Below are positions 1-9,455 of a DNA stretch of 64,000 bases, piece by piece (the first letter of the stretch is position 1; each line of letters opens with the position of its first letter). This stretch comes from Candidatus Azobacteroides pseudotrichonymphae (GTDB lineage: Bacteria; Bacteroidota; Bacteroidia; Bacteroidales; Azobacteroidaceae), in contig AP017913.1 in assembly GCA_002091395.1 (NCBI GenBank), forward strand, positions 550,001-614,000. The letters are read 5' to 3'. The notes under the pieces are model-generated. The model was not told the DNA's origin, searched no databases, and was given only the letters and a program-made list of their open reading frames with translations. A program made the translations under genes and the position numbers.

Positions 1-1120
1 TCCCATCATCATTTTGCTTCATATAGAATGATTTAATTACTTTTGGATAATCAATAATAATTATTGGGCACTTAAAATACTCTTCCACTAAGTAACGTTC
101 ATGTTCAAATTGCAAATCAGCACCCCAATAAATAGGGTATTCAAAATTTTTATTGCTCTGCTCAAGAATTTTTACACTTTCAGTATAAGTTAATCTTATA
201 AATTGCTTATTAAGTACAAAATTCAAACGACTAATCAATTCATTATCATAAGTTTTATTCAAAAATTCTATATCATTCTTACAATTCTTTACCACATAAA
301 AAATAATATATTTTAAAAAATCTTCAGCTAAATCCATATTATCATTTATATCATAAAAAGCAACTTCTGGTTCAATCATCCAAAATTCTGCCAAATGACG
401 AGATGTATTAGAATTTTCAGAACGGAAAATCGGTCCAAAAGTATAAATTTTGCTCAACGCCATAGCCCCTAATTCACCTTCTAATTGCCCAGATACAGTT
501 AAATTGGTTGAACATCCAAAAAAATCTTGAGAATAATCTACTTCGCCATCTTTTATTTTTGAACAATTCGCAATATCTAAAGTAGTCACTTGAAACATGG
601 AACCAGCTCCTTCAGCATTTGAACTAGTGATAATCGGTGTATGAAAATAAAAGAAACCTTTTTTATTAAAATATTTATGAATAGCATATGCCAAATGATG
701 TCGAATTCTAAATATAGAGCCAAAAGTATTAGTACGAAGACGTAAATGTGCGATTTCTCTTAAAAAACTTAATGAATGCGATTTTTTTTGTAAAGGATAA
801 ATAGTTGGATCCGCTATCCCATAAATTTTTATTTTATCAGCTTGAATTTCGATAGATTGATTACTCCCTTGTGACTCCACCAAAAGACCATTCACTGCTA
901 TACAAGATCCTGTAGTTATTAGTTTTAAAAAATCTTCTCCTAAAGAAGTGACATCTGCTACAATCTGAATATTAAATATAGTAGAACCATCATTTAATTC
1001 TATAAAAACAATATTTTTATTTCCACGACGAGTCCTTACCCACCCTTTCACACATACAACTCTTTTGGTAAAAGAAAGTGTATCAAATAAATCTACTATT
1101 CTTGTTGTCTTTTCACTCAT
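1..1120 (-). CDS. asnS: Asparaginyl-tRNA synthetase, C-terminal end cut by window
   Basis: Charges tRNA-Asn with asparagine in the cytoplasm. The reading frame is open from ATG at 1120 to the first base of the window, about 373 codons, so only the C-terminal part is missing. The N-terminus carries the OB-fold anticodon-binding domain ([14 protein letters not shown] near residues 22-35), followed by class II synthetase motif 2 ([20 protein letters not shown]) and, at the window edge, the FYMKQNDDG segment typical of AsnRS. The [19 protein letters not shown] pattern separates AsnRS from AspRS. It lies 9 bp downstream of rluB, so the two are probably cotranscribed; purB-rluB-asnS is a common Bacteroidales arrangement. 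Identification is firm; completeness beyond the edge cannot be judged. Confidence 0.95.
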   Translation of the reverse strand, partial: MSEKTTRIVDLFDTLSFTKRVVCVKGWVRTRRGNKNIVFIELNDGSTIFNIQIVADVTSLGEDFLKLITTGSCIAVNGLLVESQGSNQSIEIQADKIKIYGIADPTIYPLQKKSHSLSFLREIAHLRLRTNTFGSIFRIRHHLAYAIHKYFNKKGFFYFHTPIITSSNAEGAGSMFQVTTLDIANCSKIKDGEVDYSQDFFGCSTNLTVSGQLEGELGAMALSKIYTFGPIFRSENSNTSRHLAEFWMIEPEVAFYDINDNMDLAEDFLKYIIFYVVKNCKNDIEFLNKTYDNELISRLNFVLNKQFIRLTYTESVKILEQSNKNFEYPIYWGADLQFEHERYLVEEYFKCPIIIIDYPKVIKSFYMKQNDDG

Positions 1121-1129
1121 TTTGAAATA

Positions 1130-1873
1130 TTAATAATTTTTATATAAAAGCATAGTAATCTCTTTTTTACTGAGAAAACGCCATTCACCTTTTTTTAAAT
1201 TTTTTTTGGTAAGCCCATCAAAATAAACGCGATCTAATGACAATACACGATAATCTAAGTTTCCAAATATGCGACGAACAATATGACTCTGTCCAGAATG
1301 AATTTCAATGCATACCTTAGTTTTATCTTCATTATTATTTATATAACTGATACTATCAACATAAAATATTCCATCGTTTAATTTAATACATTTAGATAAT
1401 TTATTCATATCTGCTATACTTATTTTTCTATTTAACCAAACATGATAAATTTTTTTTTTTTTATATTTTGGATGTGTTAATTTTTCTGATAATACACCAT
1501 CATTAGTCAGTAACAAAACTCCAGTTGTATTACGGTCTAATCTGCCAACTGGGAAAATTCTCTCTTTACATTTTTTTTTAAAAAAATCCATTACAGTAAA
1601 TCTTCCTTGCGGATCATAAGTCGTAGTTATACAATTTTTTGGCTTATTCAATATAATATATACTTTTTTTTCAAAACGAATAGGAGAATTACAAAATGTT
1701 ATGTTGTCAGTACAACTTATTTTCTCTCCTAATTTAGTAACAGTTACTCCATTCATCTTTATTAAACCCAATTGAATATACGCATCTGCTTTACGTCGAG
1801 AACAAAATCCAGCATTAGCTAAATATTTATTCAAACGAATTAAATTACTATAATCAGAATTTTTTTTATACAT
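1130..1873 (-). CDS. rluB: 23S rRNA pseudouridine synthase, RluB/RsuA family
   Basis: Converts a specific uridine of 23S rRNA to pseudouridine during ribosome assembly. The 247-residue protein has an N-terminal S4 RNA-binding domain (about residues 11-60, LNKYLANAGFCSRRKAD) and a catalytic domain with the family signature GRLDRNTTG, placing the catalytic aspartate at D113; the downstream LLLTNDG is also typical. Free-living Bacteroidetes homologues often carry a long charged N-terminal extension that is absent here (family knowledge), so this is a trimmed version. ATG at 1873 is the only good start. The gene is followed 9 bp later by asnS and preceded by a 172-bp gap to purB. RluB is likelier than RluE or RluF because of the S4 domain and the neighbourhood, but the exact target uridine is inferred. 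Confidence 0.88.
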   Translation of the reverse strand: MYKKNSDYSNLIRLNKYLANAGFCSRRKADAYIQLGLIKMNGVTVTKLGEKISCTDNITFCNSPIRFEKKVYIILNKPKNCITTTYDPQGRFTVMDFFKKKCKERIFPVGRLDRNTTGVLLLTNDGVLSEKLTHPKYKKKKIYHVWLNRKISIADMNKLSKCIKLNDGIFYVDSISYINNNEDKTKVCIEIHSGQSHIVRRIFGNLDYRVLSLDRVYFDGLTKKNLKKGEWRFLSKKEITMLLYKNY

Positions 1874-2045
1874 ATATTTTTTAAAAAATCTAATTTACAA
1901 TTATAATTTTCCACTAATAATAAATACCCCAAAAAAATATTTTAAAAATCATTTTAGCCATAAAAGCAAATTTTAATCAGTTTTTAATGTATATACAATA
2001 CTTTATATTAATAACACAGTAACAGACAAGCAATTTATTTTTCTG

Positions 2046-3392
2046 TTATACACCTACATAAGTATTAGGCGTAATTAATCTCAATTCCTTTTTTACAGAT
2101 TCATTAACATTAATAGTATTTATGAAAGACATAATAGATTTCTCTGTAATTTGATCATTATTACGTGTTAATAATTTTAAAGCCTCATAAGGTTCATAAT
2201 ACCCTTCTCTTCTCAAAATAGTTTGAATTCCTTCAGCTACAACAACCCAAGCATTATCTAGATCTTTCTGTATGATATCTTTATCAAGTAAAAGTTTTTC
2301 TAATCCTTTTTGTAAACTTTGAAACGCAATGGAGATATGAGCAAAAGGCATCCCAATTGTTCTTAAAACAGTAGAATCAGTTAAATCTCTCTGTAAACGA
2401 GAAATTGGCAATTTAGCTGACAAATGCTCTAAAAAAACATTAGCAATACCTAAATTGCCTTCTGCATTTTCAAAATCAATTGGATTTATTTTATGAGGCA
2501 TTGTAGAAGAACCTATTTCATTTTTTTTTATTTTTTGTTTGAAATATTTCATAGAAATATATAACCAAAAATCCTTTGATAAATCTAACAAAATAGTATT
2601 AATTCTCTTTAAAGCATCTAATAATGCTGCCAAATTGTCATAATTAGATATTTGCGTAGTATACTCTTCACGAGTTAATCCAATTTTCTTATATACAAAA
2701 TTATTCCCAAAATTTTTCCAATTTATTTGCGGATAAGCAACAACATGTGCATTGTAATTTCCTGTTGCTCCACCGAATTTGGCTGAAATAGGTACATTTT
2801 GTAACAAATTCAACTGCTGTTCTAAACGGCTAACAAAAACCTGAATTTCTTTTCCTAAACGAGTAGGAGATGCTGGTTGACCATGTGTTTTCGCTAGCAT
2901 AGAGACTTCTCTCCATTCTAAAGTATATTTTTTCAATACAACAAGCAATTTATTTAACATTGGAATATAATCAGTCTCCAAGGCATGTTTAATTAACAAA
3001 GGGATAGCTGTATTATTAATATCCTGAGATGTTAACCCAAAATGAACAAATTCTCTATAATTATTTAAATTCAATTCATCAAATTTTTTTTTTATAAAAA
3101 ACTCAACAGCTTTTACATCATGATTAATTATTTGTTCTTCACGCTTTATACTTTTTGCATCTTTTATAGAAAAAAAATTATAAATGTCTCTTAATGAACT
3201 GTACAAATCAGGTGAATTTATTTTTTTTAACTGTGGAAGTGGAATTTCACATAAAGCAATAAAATACTCAATCTCTACATATACCCGATACCTAATTAAT
3301 GCATACTCAGAAAAGAAAGCAGAAAGAGAAGCTGTTTTAGTACGATATCTACCATCAATAGAAGAAATAGCCGTTAATGTATTTAAACGCAT
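2046..3392 (-). CDS. purB: Adenylosuccinate lyase
   Basis: Catalyses two fumarate-releasing steps of purine synthesis: SAICAR to AICAR, and adenylosuccinate to AMP. The protein of 448 residues has the fumarate-lyase signature GSSTMPHKINP (about residues 294-304), which holds the catalytic serine, and the THGQPASPTRLGKE segment with the catalytic histidine near residue 170; both positions match the E. coli enzyme closely. I chose ATG at 3392 (MRLNTLTAISSIDGRY), which aligns with the E. coli N-terminus; a TTG four codons upstream at 3404 would add MVSS and is less likely. First gene of the purB-rluB-asnS run. Length and motifs are intact, so the enzyme should be functional. No other purine gene is in the window. 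Confidence 0.96.
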   Translation of the reverse strand: MRLNTLTAISSIDGRYRTKTASLSAFFSEYALIRYRVYVEIEYFIALCEIPLPQLKKINSPDLYSSLRDIYNFFSIKDAKSIKREEQIINHDVKAVEFFIKKKFDELNLNNYREFVHFGLTSQDINNTAIPLLIKHALETDYIPMLNKLLVVLKKYTLEWREVSMLAKTHGQPASPTRLGKEIQVFVSRLEQQLNLLQNVPISAKFGGATGNYNAHVVAYPQINWKNFGNNFVYKKIGLTREEYTTQISNYDNLAALLDALKRINTILLDLSKDFWLYISMKYFKQKIKKNEIGSSTMPHKINPIDFENAEGNLGIANVFLEHLSAKLPISRLQRDLTDSTVLRTIGMPFAHISIAFQSLQKGLEKLLLDKDIIQKDLDNAWVVVAEGIQTILRREGYYEPYEALKLLTRNNDQITEKSIMSFINTINVNESVKKELRLITPNTYVGV

Positions 3393-3988
3393 ACTAGAAA
3401 CCAATAAATAAATTAATACTTTGATAAAAAATTATTCATTTACAAAAATGTAATATAAAAAGATATTCAATTTTTTCTTTATATTCTCCAATATTCAAAA
3501 AAACTTCTTCGTCATAGTAAATATCATGCAAAGTTTCAGAGAATCAAAAAAGTATTGAAATAACAATAATAGATCAACACAATTTTTTTGTCAAATTTCA
3601 TTTAATTCAGTTTTTTACTGAAACTTTTTTCAAAAATTACAGATTTGTATCTTTTCAATACAAACAAAACAAAACAAAACAGTTTATGACTAATCATCAC
3701 AATTCAAAAAATAAATACTAGGTTAACAATCATAACAAATTTTAATTTGTAAACTTTACTATCAAAAATAAAATAACTTAACAACTAATAATTTCGCGAA
3801 AACTAACTTAGTTAACAATTTTATTTACACACATTATTAACTTACTAACAATTAAAAAAAACTTCAAACAACACTGTGTAAATATAAAAAAGATTACATT
3901 AAAACAAAACTTAAAAAAAAAGTTAATATATATTCACAAAATAAATTGGATATAAATATAAAATATTTTATTTTTACGAATTTCTTGT
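3393..3988. other. Gene-free divergent region between purB and queH
   Basis: About 600 bp with no supported gene. It must contain the promoters for purB (leftward) and queH (rightward), but I could not find a convincing Bacteroidetes TTTG/TAnnTTTG pair. Small structures seen: a 6-bp stem TTCAGT/ACTGAA at 3606-3622 followed by a T-run, a 7-bp stem TTTGTAT/ATACAAA at 3644-3664, and a short AAAAC microrepeat around 3661-3680. In DNA this AT-rich such short stems can arise by chance. Confidence 0.6.
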
Positions 3989-4525
3989 ATGATATTACTC
4001 CACGCGTGTTGTGCCCCTTGCTCTGTATCAGCAATAGAATGGGCATTAGCACATAACATACGCGTTACGATTTTCTTTTTTAATCCAAATATCTACCCTA
4101 GAGAAGAATATGAAATTCGTAAAAATGAATTAATACGTTATGCTAAATCTGTAGATTTTCCGTTTATAAATGGAAGGTATGATCATAAACTATGGTTAAC
4201 CGCTATTAATGGATTGGAAAAACAACCAGAAAACGGAATTCGTTGCATAGAGTGTTTTAAGATGCGCCTTTATGAAACTGCCAAGTTAGCAAACTTAAAA
4301 AAAATAAAAAAAATATCTACAACTTTAACATCTTCTAAGTGGAAGAACATTGAACAAATTACAGAAGCAGGAGAATGGGCTATTTCAAACTATCCTAGTA
4401 TAAAATTTTTTGGGGAAAACTATGTTGAAAACAAATTACTAAAACACAAACAAATCTCTTTAAAAAAAAAATCTTTTTATAACCAATCATACTGCGGGTG
4501 TGAATTTAGTAATAAAAAATTATAG
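3989..4525 (+). CDS. queH: Epoxyqueuosine reductase QueH (DUF208 family)
   Basis: Catalyses the last step of queuosine synthesis, reducing epoxyqueuosine to queuosine at position 34 of tRNAs with GUN anticodons. The 178-residue protein begins MILLHACCAPCS and carries the family's cysteine set: C7, C8 and C11 in HACCAPC, C86 and C89 in CIEC, and C169 and C171 in YCGC near the C-terminus. In characterised QueH these bind a 4Fe-4S cluster and an additional metal. Length is normal for the short form. ATG at 3989 opens directly on the conserved beta strand. It is monocistronic and ends 4 bp from the convergent acyl-CoA dehydrogenase gene. QueA, which makes the substrate, is also in this window at about 35.1 kb, supporting a working pathway end. 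Confidence 0.9.
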   Translation: MILLHACCAPCSVSAIEWALAHNIRVTIFFFNPNIYPREEYEIRKNELIRYAKSVDFPFINGRYDHKLWLTAINGLEKQPENGIRCIECFKMRLYETAKLANLKKIKKISTTLTSSKWKNIEQITEAGEWAISNYPSIKFFGENYVENKLLKHKQISLKKKSFYNQSYCGCEFSNKKL

Positions 4526-4529
4526 AATT

Positions 4530-6248
4530 TTAATTATCACAATTAAATTTGTAAAATTTTAAATTTTCAATATTAAAGGTATCAATAAGATTTTGAATCT
4601 TTTTTACTTCTGATTCTCCGTAATTAATATATACTACTGCAGAGCATCCAAACTCATTAAAATTTTTATTGGCATCTATAAGTAATAAATAACCTGATAC
4701 AATATACCATGCGCATTCTACTAAACGACGTGATTGAAAGTCAATATATTCTGTATTTCTAGTAGAAGCCACTTTCTCAACTAATTGCTTATAAATTTCA
4801 ACTAATCTTAACAACTTCTGTCCAAAATTATCTAATTTTGAAATCAATGGAATTTCTTGATATTCTTTTACTGCGTTTAGATACGTATTGGTTAAAACAT
4901 GTCGAATAGCAGCTACAATTTGTAATTGTGTAGTACCTTCATAAATATTAGTAATGCGAGCATCACGATACAAGCGTTCACAAACGTAATCCCTCATAAA
5001 ACCAGATCCACCATGAATTTGAATACAATCATAAGTGTTTTGATTAGCATACTCAGTATTCATGGCTTTACCAAGAGGAGTAAAAGCGTCAGCTAATTTT
5101 TTATATTTTTTCAACTCTAACTTCTCTGTATCATTTAACATACGTTCTTTAGCAATCTCCTCCAATATCTTATACATATCTACAAAACGAGCAGTTTCGT
5201 AAAGAATAGATCTAGAAGCATCCAACTTTGCTTTAATATTAGCAATCATTTCGTAAACAGCAGGAAATTCAATAATAGTTTTACCAAACTGTTTTCTTTC
5301 TTTTGCATATATTACCGCTTCACGATAAGCAGCTTCTGAAATGCCAGTTGCTTGCGCCATAATTCCTAAACGAGCTCCATTCATTAAAGACATTACATAT
5401 TTAATCAGCCCATATTTGCGTTCTCCACATAATTGTGCTTTAGCATTATTGTAAATCAATTCACACGTAGGAGAGCCTTTAATTCCCATTTTATCTTCAA
5501 CTCGCCGCACATCAACTCCTCCATCTCTTTTATCATAAATAAACATAGAAAGCCCACGACCATCCTTAGTATCCTTTTCTGAACGAGCTAAAACAAGATG
5601 AATATCAGCATCACCATTAGTAATAAATCGTTTAACTCCATTTAGCCTCCAACAATTTTCTTTTTCATCATAAACAGCTTTTAGCATTACAGCTTGTAAA
5701 TCTGACCCAGCATCTGGCTCAGTCAAATCCATTGACAAAGTTTCTCCACAACATACGCGTGGAATAAATTGATTATGCTGCTGTTCATTTCCAAATTCAT
5801 ATAAAGTTATGATACAGTCTTGTAAAGCCCAAAGATTGCAGAATCCAGCATCTGCACGTGCTGCCATATCTGAAGCCATAATAAACGTAACCATTGGAAA
5901 ATTTAATCCTCCAAAACGCCGAGGCATTGAAAGCCCCATAAGACCGGCTTTAGTTACAATTTGTAAATTACGTGATGTGCCTGAAGCATATTGTACTCTG
6001 CCGTTGTCTACTCTACTACCTAAACGATCTACATCTGCTGCGTTAGTGGCAACAACATTAGCCATTATATCCCCCACAATTTCCATAACCATTTCATAAC
6101 TATCCATCGCATCTTCAAAATCGACTGGAGCATAATCAAATCGATTTTTATCTATAAAACTACGTTCCTTCAATTCTACAATACGTTTCATCAAATTATG
6201 CCGAAGATGATATTTTAAAGATGCATTATCTAAAAAAAAATTAGCCAT
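4530..6248 (-). CDS. Acyl-CoA dehydrogenase, long Bacteroidales form
   Basis: FAD enzyme that forms or reduces an alpha,beta double bond in acyl-CoA esters, exchanging electrons with ETF. At 572 residues it is longer than the usual 380 because of a C-terminal extension (from about residue 455), a form common in Bacteroides. Visible motifs are MDLTEPDAGSD (173-183, FAD/substrate loop), ERKQFGK (317-323), IHGGSGF (411-417) and NIYEGT with the likely catalytic base E437. It lies 132 bp after etfA in an etfB-etfA-dehydrogenase operon. All key residues are present, so it looks functional. Substrate chain length and direction cannot be told from sequence. Retention in a reduced genome suggests use in fermentation or redox balance rather than complete beta-oxidation; no thiolase or hydratase is visible in the window. 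Confidence 0.9.
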   Translation of the reverse strand: MANFFLDNASLKYHLRHNLMKRIVELKERSFIDKNRFDYAPVDFEDAMDSYEMVMEIVGDIMANVVATNAADVDRLGSRVDNGRVQYASGTSRNLQIVTKAGLMGLSMPRRFGGLNFPMVTFIMASDMAARADAGFCNLWALQDCIITLYEFGNEQQHNQFIPRVCCGETLSMDLTEPDAGSDLQAVMLKAVYDEKENCWRLNGVKRFITNGDADIHLVLARSEKDTKDGRGLSMFIYDKRDGGVDVRRVEDKMGIKGSPTCELIYNNAKAQLCGERKYGLIKYVMSLMNGARLGIMAQATGISEAAYREAVIYAKERKQFGKTIIEFPAVYEMIANIKAKLDASRSILYETARFVDMYKILEEIAKERMLNDTEKLELKKYKKLADAFTPLGKAMNTEYANQNTYDCIQIHGGSGFMRDYVCERLYRDARITNIYEGTTQLQIVAAIRHVLTNTYLNAVKEYQEIPLISKLDNFGQKLLRLVEIYKQLVEKVASTRNTEYIDFQSRRLVECAWYIVSGYLLLIDANKNFNEFGCSAVVYINYGESEVKKIQNLIDTFNIENLKFYKFNCDN

Positions 6249-6380
6249 GATTTTTCAAAAATTTTTAGTAGTTACTTAATTTATCAGTTAAAACGTAAGC
6301 ACACAACAAACACGAATTAAAGACGCATTTGATACAAAACTTTCGTTTATTAAATATGCATAAAAAACAAAAACACCTAA

Positions 6381-7400
6381 CTACTTACTATTATTTTTAT
6401 AGTATTTAATTATTTTAGGAATAACAGTTTCTACATTTCCAATAATTACATAATCAGCAATATCATTAATAGGTGCTACTGGATCGCTATTAATAGAAAC
6501 AACTATAGAAGAATCACGCATACCAGCAACATGCTGAATCTGACCTGAAATTCCACAAGCAATATACAACTTAGGTCGAACAGTAAGTCCAGTTTGACCA
6601 ATTTGGCGATCTAGCTCAGAAAAACCAGCATCTATAGCAGATCTAGAAGCTCCAACTGCACCGCCAATAATATCAGCTAAATTATAAAGCAAGCCAAAAG
6701 CCTCTCTCGAACCTACACCATATCCTCCTGCAATGATAATGGAAGAATTTTTAATATTCACCATCGAAGATTCAAGACGCCTATCAATTATTTTTACGGC
6801 GAAATCAGAAGCCAAAACATACTTTGTGATCTCATGAGAGATAATTTTACACTTATAATCAATATCATAAATCATCTTCTTCATAACTCCTTCACGAACA
6901 GTAGCCATTTGAGGACGATTATCTGGATTAACAATAGTAGCTATGATATTTCCTCCAAAAGCTGGCCGAATTTGATATAAAAGATTAGTATATATTTTAT
7001 TAGTTTTCTTCTCTTTATGATCGCCAATTTCCAAAGATGTACAATCAGCAGTTAATCCACTAAATAAAGCTGAAGAAACGCGGGGAGCCAAATCTCTACC
7101 AATGTTTGTAGCCCCAATTAAAAATATTTGCGGTTTTTCTTCTAAAAAAAGTTTAATCAATATAGAAGTATAAGGCAAAGTTGTATATGGTGACAACCGT
7201 ACATCATCAAATATGTGTAATATATCAACACCATAAAAAGACACATGTTTTTCAATTTTATCCAACTGACTCCCAATAGCTACAGCCTCTAATAAACAAT
7301 TCAATCTATTAGCTAATTCTCTGCCTTTTGTGAGCAATTCAAAACTAACATCTTCAACTGTTCCATTTTCTATTTCAAGATATACAAACAAACTATTCAT
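6381..7400 (-). CDS. etfA: Electron transfer flavoprotein alpha subunit
   Basis: Partner of EtfB; the heterodimer carries electrons between acyl-CoA dehydrogenases and other redox partners. The 339-residue protein has the N-terminal ETF domain (EVAIG and GATNIGRDLAPRVSS segments, near residues 95-110) and the C-terminal FAD-binding domain (about residues 205-330) with GASRSAIDAGF, QIGQTG, YIACGISGQIQH and the SINSDPVAPI signature. It starts at ATG 7400, 3 bp after etfB, so the two are translationally linked. Length and FAD motifs are complete. Whether this is a simple or an electron-bifurcating ETF cannot be settled by eye; that would need alignment of the EtfB nucleotide-binding loop with bifurcating types. 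Confidence 0.93.
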   Translation of the reverse strand: MNSLFVYLEIENGTVEDVSFELLTKGRELANRLNCLLEAVAIGSQLDKIEKHVSFYGVDILHIFDDVRLSPYTTLPYTSILIKLFLEEKPQIFLIGATNIGRDLAPRVSSALFSGLTADCTSLEIGDHKEKKTNKIYTNLLYQIRPAFGGNIIATIVNPDNRPQMATVREGVMKKMIYDIDYKCKIISHEITKYVLASDFAVKIIDRRLESSMVNIKNSSIIIAGGYGVGSREAFGLLYNLADIIGGAVGASRSAIDAGFSELDRQIGQTGLTVRPKLYIACGISGQIQHVAGMRDSSIVVSINSDPVAPINDIADYVIIGNVETVIPKIIKYYKNNSK

Positions 7401-7403
7401 AAA

Positions 7404-8276
7404 TTAAACTATTGCATGATTTTTGATCAATTCTAATATAAATTCTTCAATTTGAGAATCAGAAGAATTAAATCTTCTACTGTCTTTTACCTTGAAAACA
7501 ACGTTTTCTATTTTTTTTACTTTCGTTGGTGACCCAGAAAATCCACATTGTTTATTATCAGCTTTTATATCAGTAGCATTCCATTCGACTAAATTTAAAT
7601 ATGGTCGAATATTGTATAAATCAGTATAAATTTCACTTCCTATCTTTTTTTCAAATAAAGTTTTTGCATGCTTATATTTTTGAACTAATCTTGCATTTCT
7701 TGGCCGACATTCTGAAGCAGAAGCATTGACCGTTACTAATATAGGCAATTCACACTCTACTATTTCTACACCACGTTCCAAACGACGCTCAGCAACGATT
7801 TTACTATTTTTAATTGATTGAATTTTTTCTACATAAGTAATCTGCGGAATCTTTAACTTTTCTGCAACCTGCGGTCCTACCTGCGCCGTATCGCCATCTA
7901 TCGCTTGCCGCCCAGAAATAATTATATCAAAAACACCAATTTTTTTAATTGCCATATATAAAATATAACTTGTAGCTAGCGTATCTGAACCAGCAAAAAC
8001 ACGATCGGTAAGAAGATACCCCATATCAATTCCCCTGAATAAACCTTCACGGATAATTTCAGCTGCACGAGGCGGTCCCATAGTTAATAAAGTAATGACA
8101 GAGCCAGAATATTGTTCTTTTAAAGAAAATGCCAGTTCTAAAGCATTCAAATCTTCTGGATTAAAAATTACTGGCAACACAGATCTGTTAACAGTTCCAT
8201 CTTTATTAATAGCATTTCCTCCCACGTTACGTGTATCAGGTACTTGTTTAGCCAATACAATGATTTGAAGACTCAT
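7404..8276 (-). CDS. etfB: Electron transfer flavoprotein beta subunit
   Basis: Second half of the ETF heterodimer. The chosen ATG at 8276 gives 290 residues starting MSLQIIVLAKQVPDTRN, which matches EtfB N-termini; a TTG three codons upstream at 8285 is possible but not needed. Recognisable segments are INPEDLNALE-like FNPEDLNALELA, LTMGPP, GRQAIDGDTAQVGPQVAEKL (the EtfB signature region binding AMP or a second flavin) and the C-terminal basic linker. It is the first gene of the etfB-etfA-acyl-CoA dehydrogenase operon; a cluster of stem-loops lies 50-150 bp upstream. No damage is visible. Confidence 0.93.
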   Translation of the reverse strand: MSLQIIVLAKQVPDTRNVGGNAINKDGTVNRSVLPVIFNPEDLNALELAFSLKEQYSGSVITLLTMGPPRAAEIIREGLFRGIDMGYLLTDRVFAGSDTLATSYILYMAIKKIGVFDIIISGRQAIDGDTAQVGPQVAEKLKIPQITYVEKIQSIKNSKIVAERRLERGVEIVECELPILVTVNASASECRPRNARLVQKYKHAKTLFEKKIGSEIYTDLYNIRPYLNLVEWNATDIKADNKQCGFSGSPTKVKKIENVVFKVKDSRRFNSSDSQIEEFILELIKNHAIV

Positions 8277-8326
8277 ATAATACAAATAATCTATCGATGA
8301 ATACTACTAATGATAGGTAAAAATAA

Positions 8327-8424
8327 GTATTTTTTACAAACAAAAAATACATTTGAAAAATGTTTGTTATTTTTTAACAAAAAACATAACATCAGTAATT
8401 TTCATTTTTGCAAAAATTACTGAT
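8327..8424. promoter_or_regulatory. Cluster of three stem-loops upstream of etfB
   Basis: Three inverted repeats in under 100 bp: a 9-bp stem at 8327-8335/8342-8350 with a 6-nt loop, a 7-bp stem at 8363-8369/8375-8381, and a perfect 12-bp stem at 8391-8402/8413-8424 with a 10-nt loop. The last is followed on the plus strand by a short T-run, so it could end a rightward transcript, but no rightward gene precedes it. For the etf operon they lie upstream of the start and could be in the leader or the promoter. Function unknown. Confidence 0.4.
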
Positions 8425-9148
8425 AATTTTTGTCTGAAAACCATTCACTGAAATACGCATCAAAAATATACTTAAAATACGAAAATATCGAATATACTAA
8501 AATTAATTAACTATGATAAATATTAAGTTTATAAATTTTAAATCCTACTATAATGAGAACCAGTAAGAAAAAAACTACACGAAAATAATCTTCAATTGAA
8601 AAGCATGAAAATAATCTTAGAACAATTAAAGAATAAAATCTAAATAAAAAAGAAATTTTTAAATAAAAAGTGAAATGACAAAACTGTATTCGCTAACACT
8701 GTATAAATTTGATATTATTTACCATAAAAATATTAACCTAAGATTTAAGCTAAAAAATAATTTTTTATTCATCTTGTTGTAAACGTTATAAATATTACAA
8801 TTTATCATTTTGAAATAATGTAGACTAACATTTTTTCTATGAAAAATTATTTTAAATTGATTTCACTTATAAAGTGAACACATCTTAACAATGGTTGTCA
8901 ATAATACAATTAGTTATCACAATCTCCTAATTAAAAATCAAAAACATACATATTTCTACTAATTTTGCTTTTTGAACTTTTCATTTTCATATTTTTTAAA
9001 ATTGCAATAACGCGATCAAGTCTTTTACAAGAAATATATAAATCTACTGTTAACTATTAATTACATCAAACACTATCAGATTTTTTATTATTTCAATAAT
9101 TTCATTTTTATTAGTAACTCGCACATTTTTATTTTATAAATGGACACA

Positions 9149-9181
9149 AATATTAATAATATTGACAATATTATTAATATT
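9149..9181. repeat. Perfect 33-bp palindrome upstream of argS
   Basis: Arms of 16 bp at 9149-9164 and 9166-9181 around a single central base, without any mismatch; the arms contain only one G/C pair at the centre. It lies 274 bp before argS in the gene-free divergent region. As DNA it could extrude as a cruciform; as RNA a loop would force the innermost pairs open. No T-run follows directly, so it is not a standard terminator. Role unknown. Confidence 0.6.
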
Positions 9182-9455
9182 ACTTAAATATATTTTTTAT
9201 AAATAAACATTGATCAACTAAACTATATTCTTAATAAGAAATTACTGAACTGTACTATTCAATCAAAAAAATCAAACAAAATTTATAAATTTGACATCAA
9301 CAGATCTAATTCGTACATTAAAAATGATATATTTATGATAGTTCGTAACCAACTATAGAAACAAAAAATACAGAATAAATAATTATAACTAAAATACATT
9401 AAATGTTGAATATTAACGATATACAAAATCAGCCCGTTCACTTAAATTTAAGTTT

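Larger units (their letters stand above)
8277..9455. other. 1.2-kb gene-free divergent region, etfB/argS
   Basis: No supported gene in about 1180 bp. It separates the leftward etf operon from rightward argS and should hold both promoters. The main recognisable contents are three closely spaced stem-loops at 8327-8424 and a perfect 33-bp palindrome at 9149-9181, listed separately. The remaining sequence has frequent stops in every frame and no tRNA-like clover leaf. It may be the eroded remains of lost genes, but no protein similarity is recognisable. Confidence 0.6.

Noticed and set aside
3184-3411. Plus-strand ORF of 75 codons overlapping purB
   Set aside because: Lies wholly opposite the conserved purB coding sequence; an antisense shadow without recognisable similarity.
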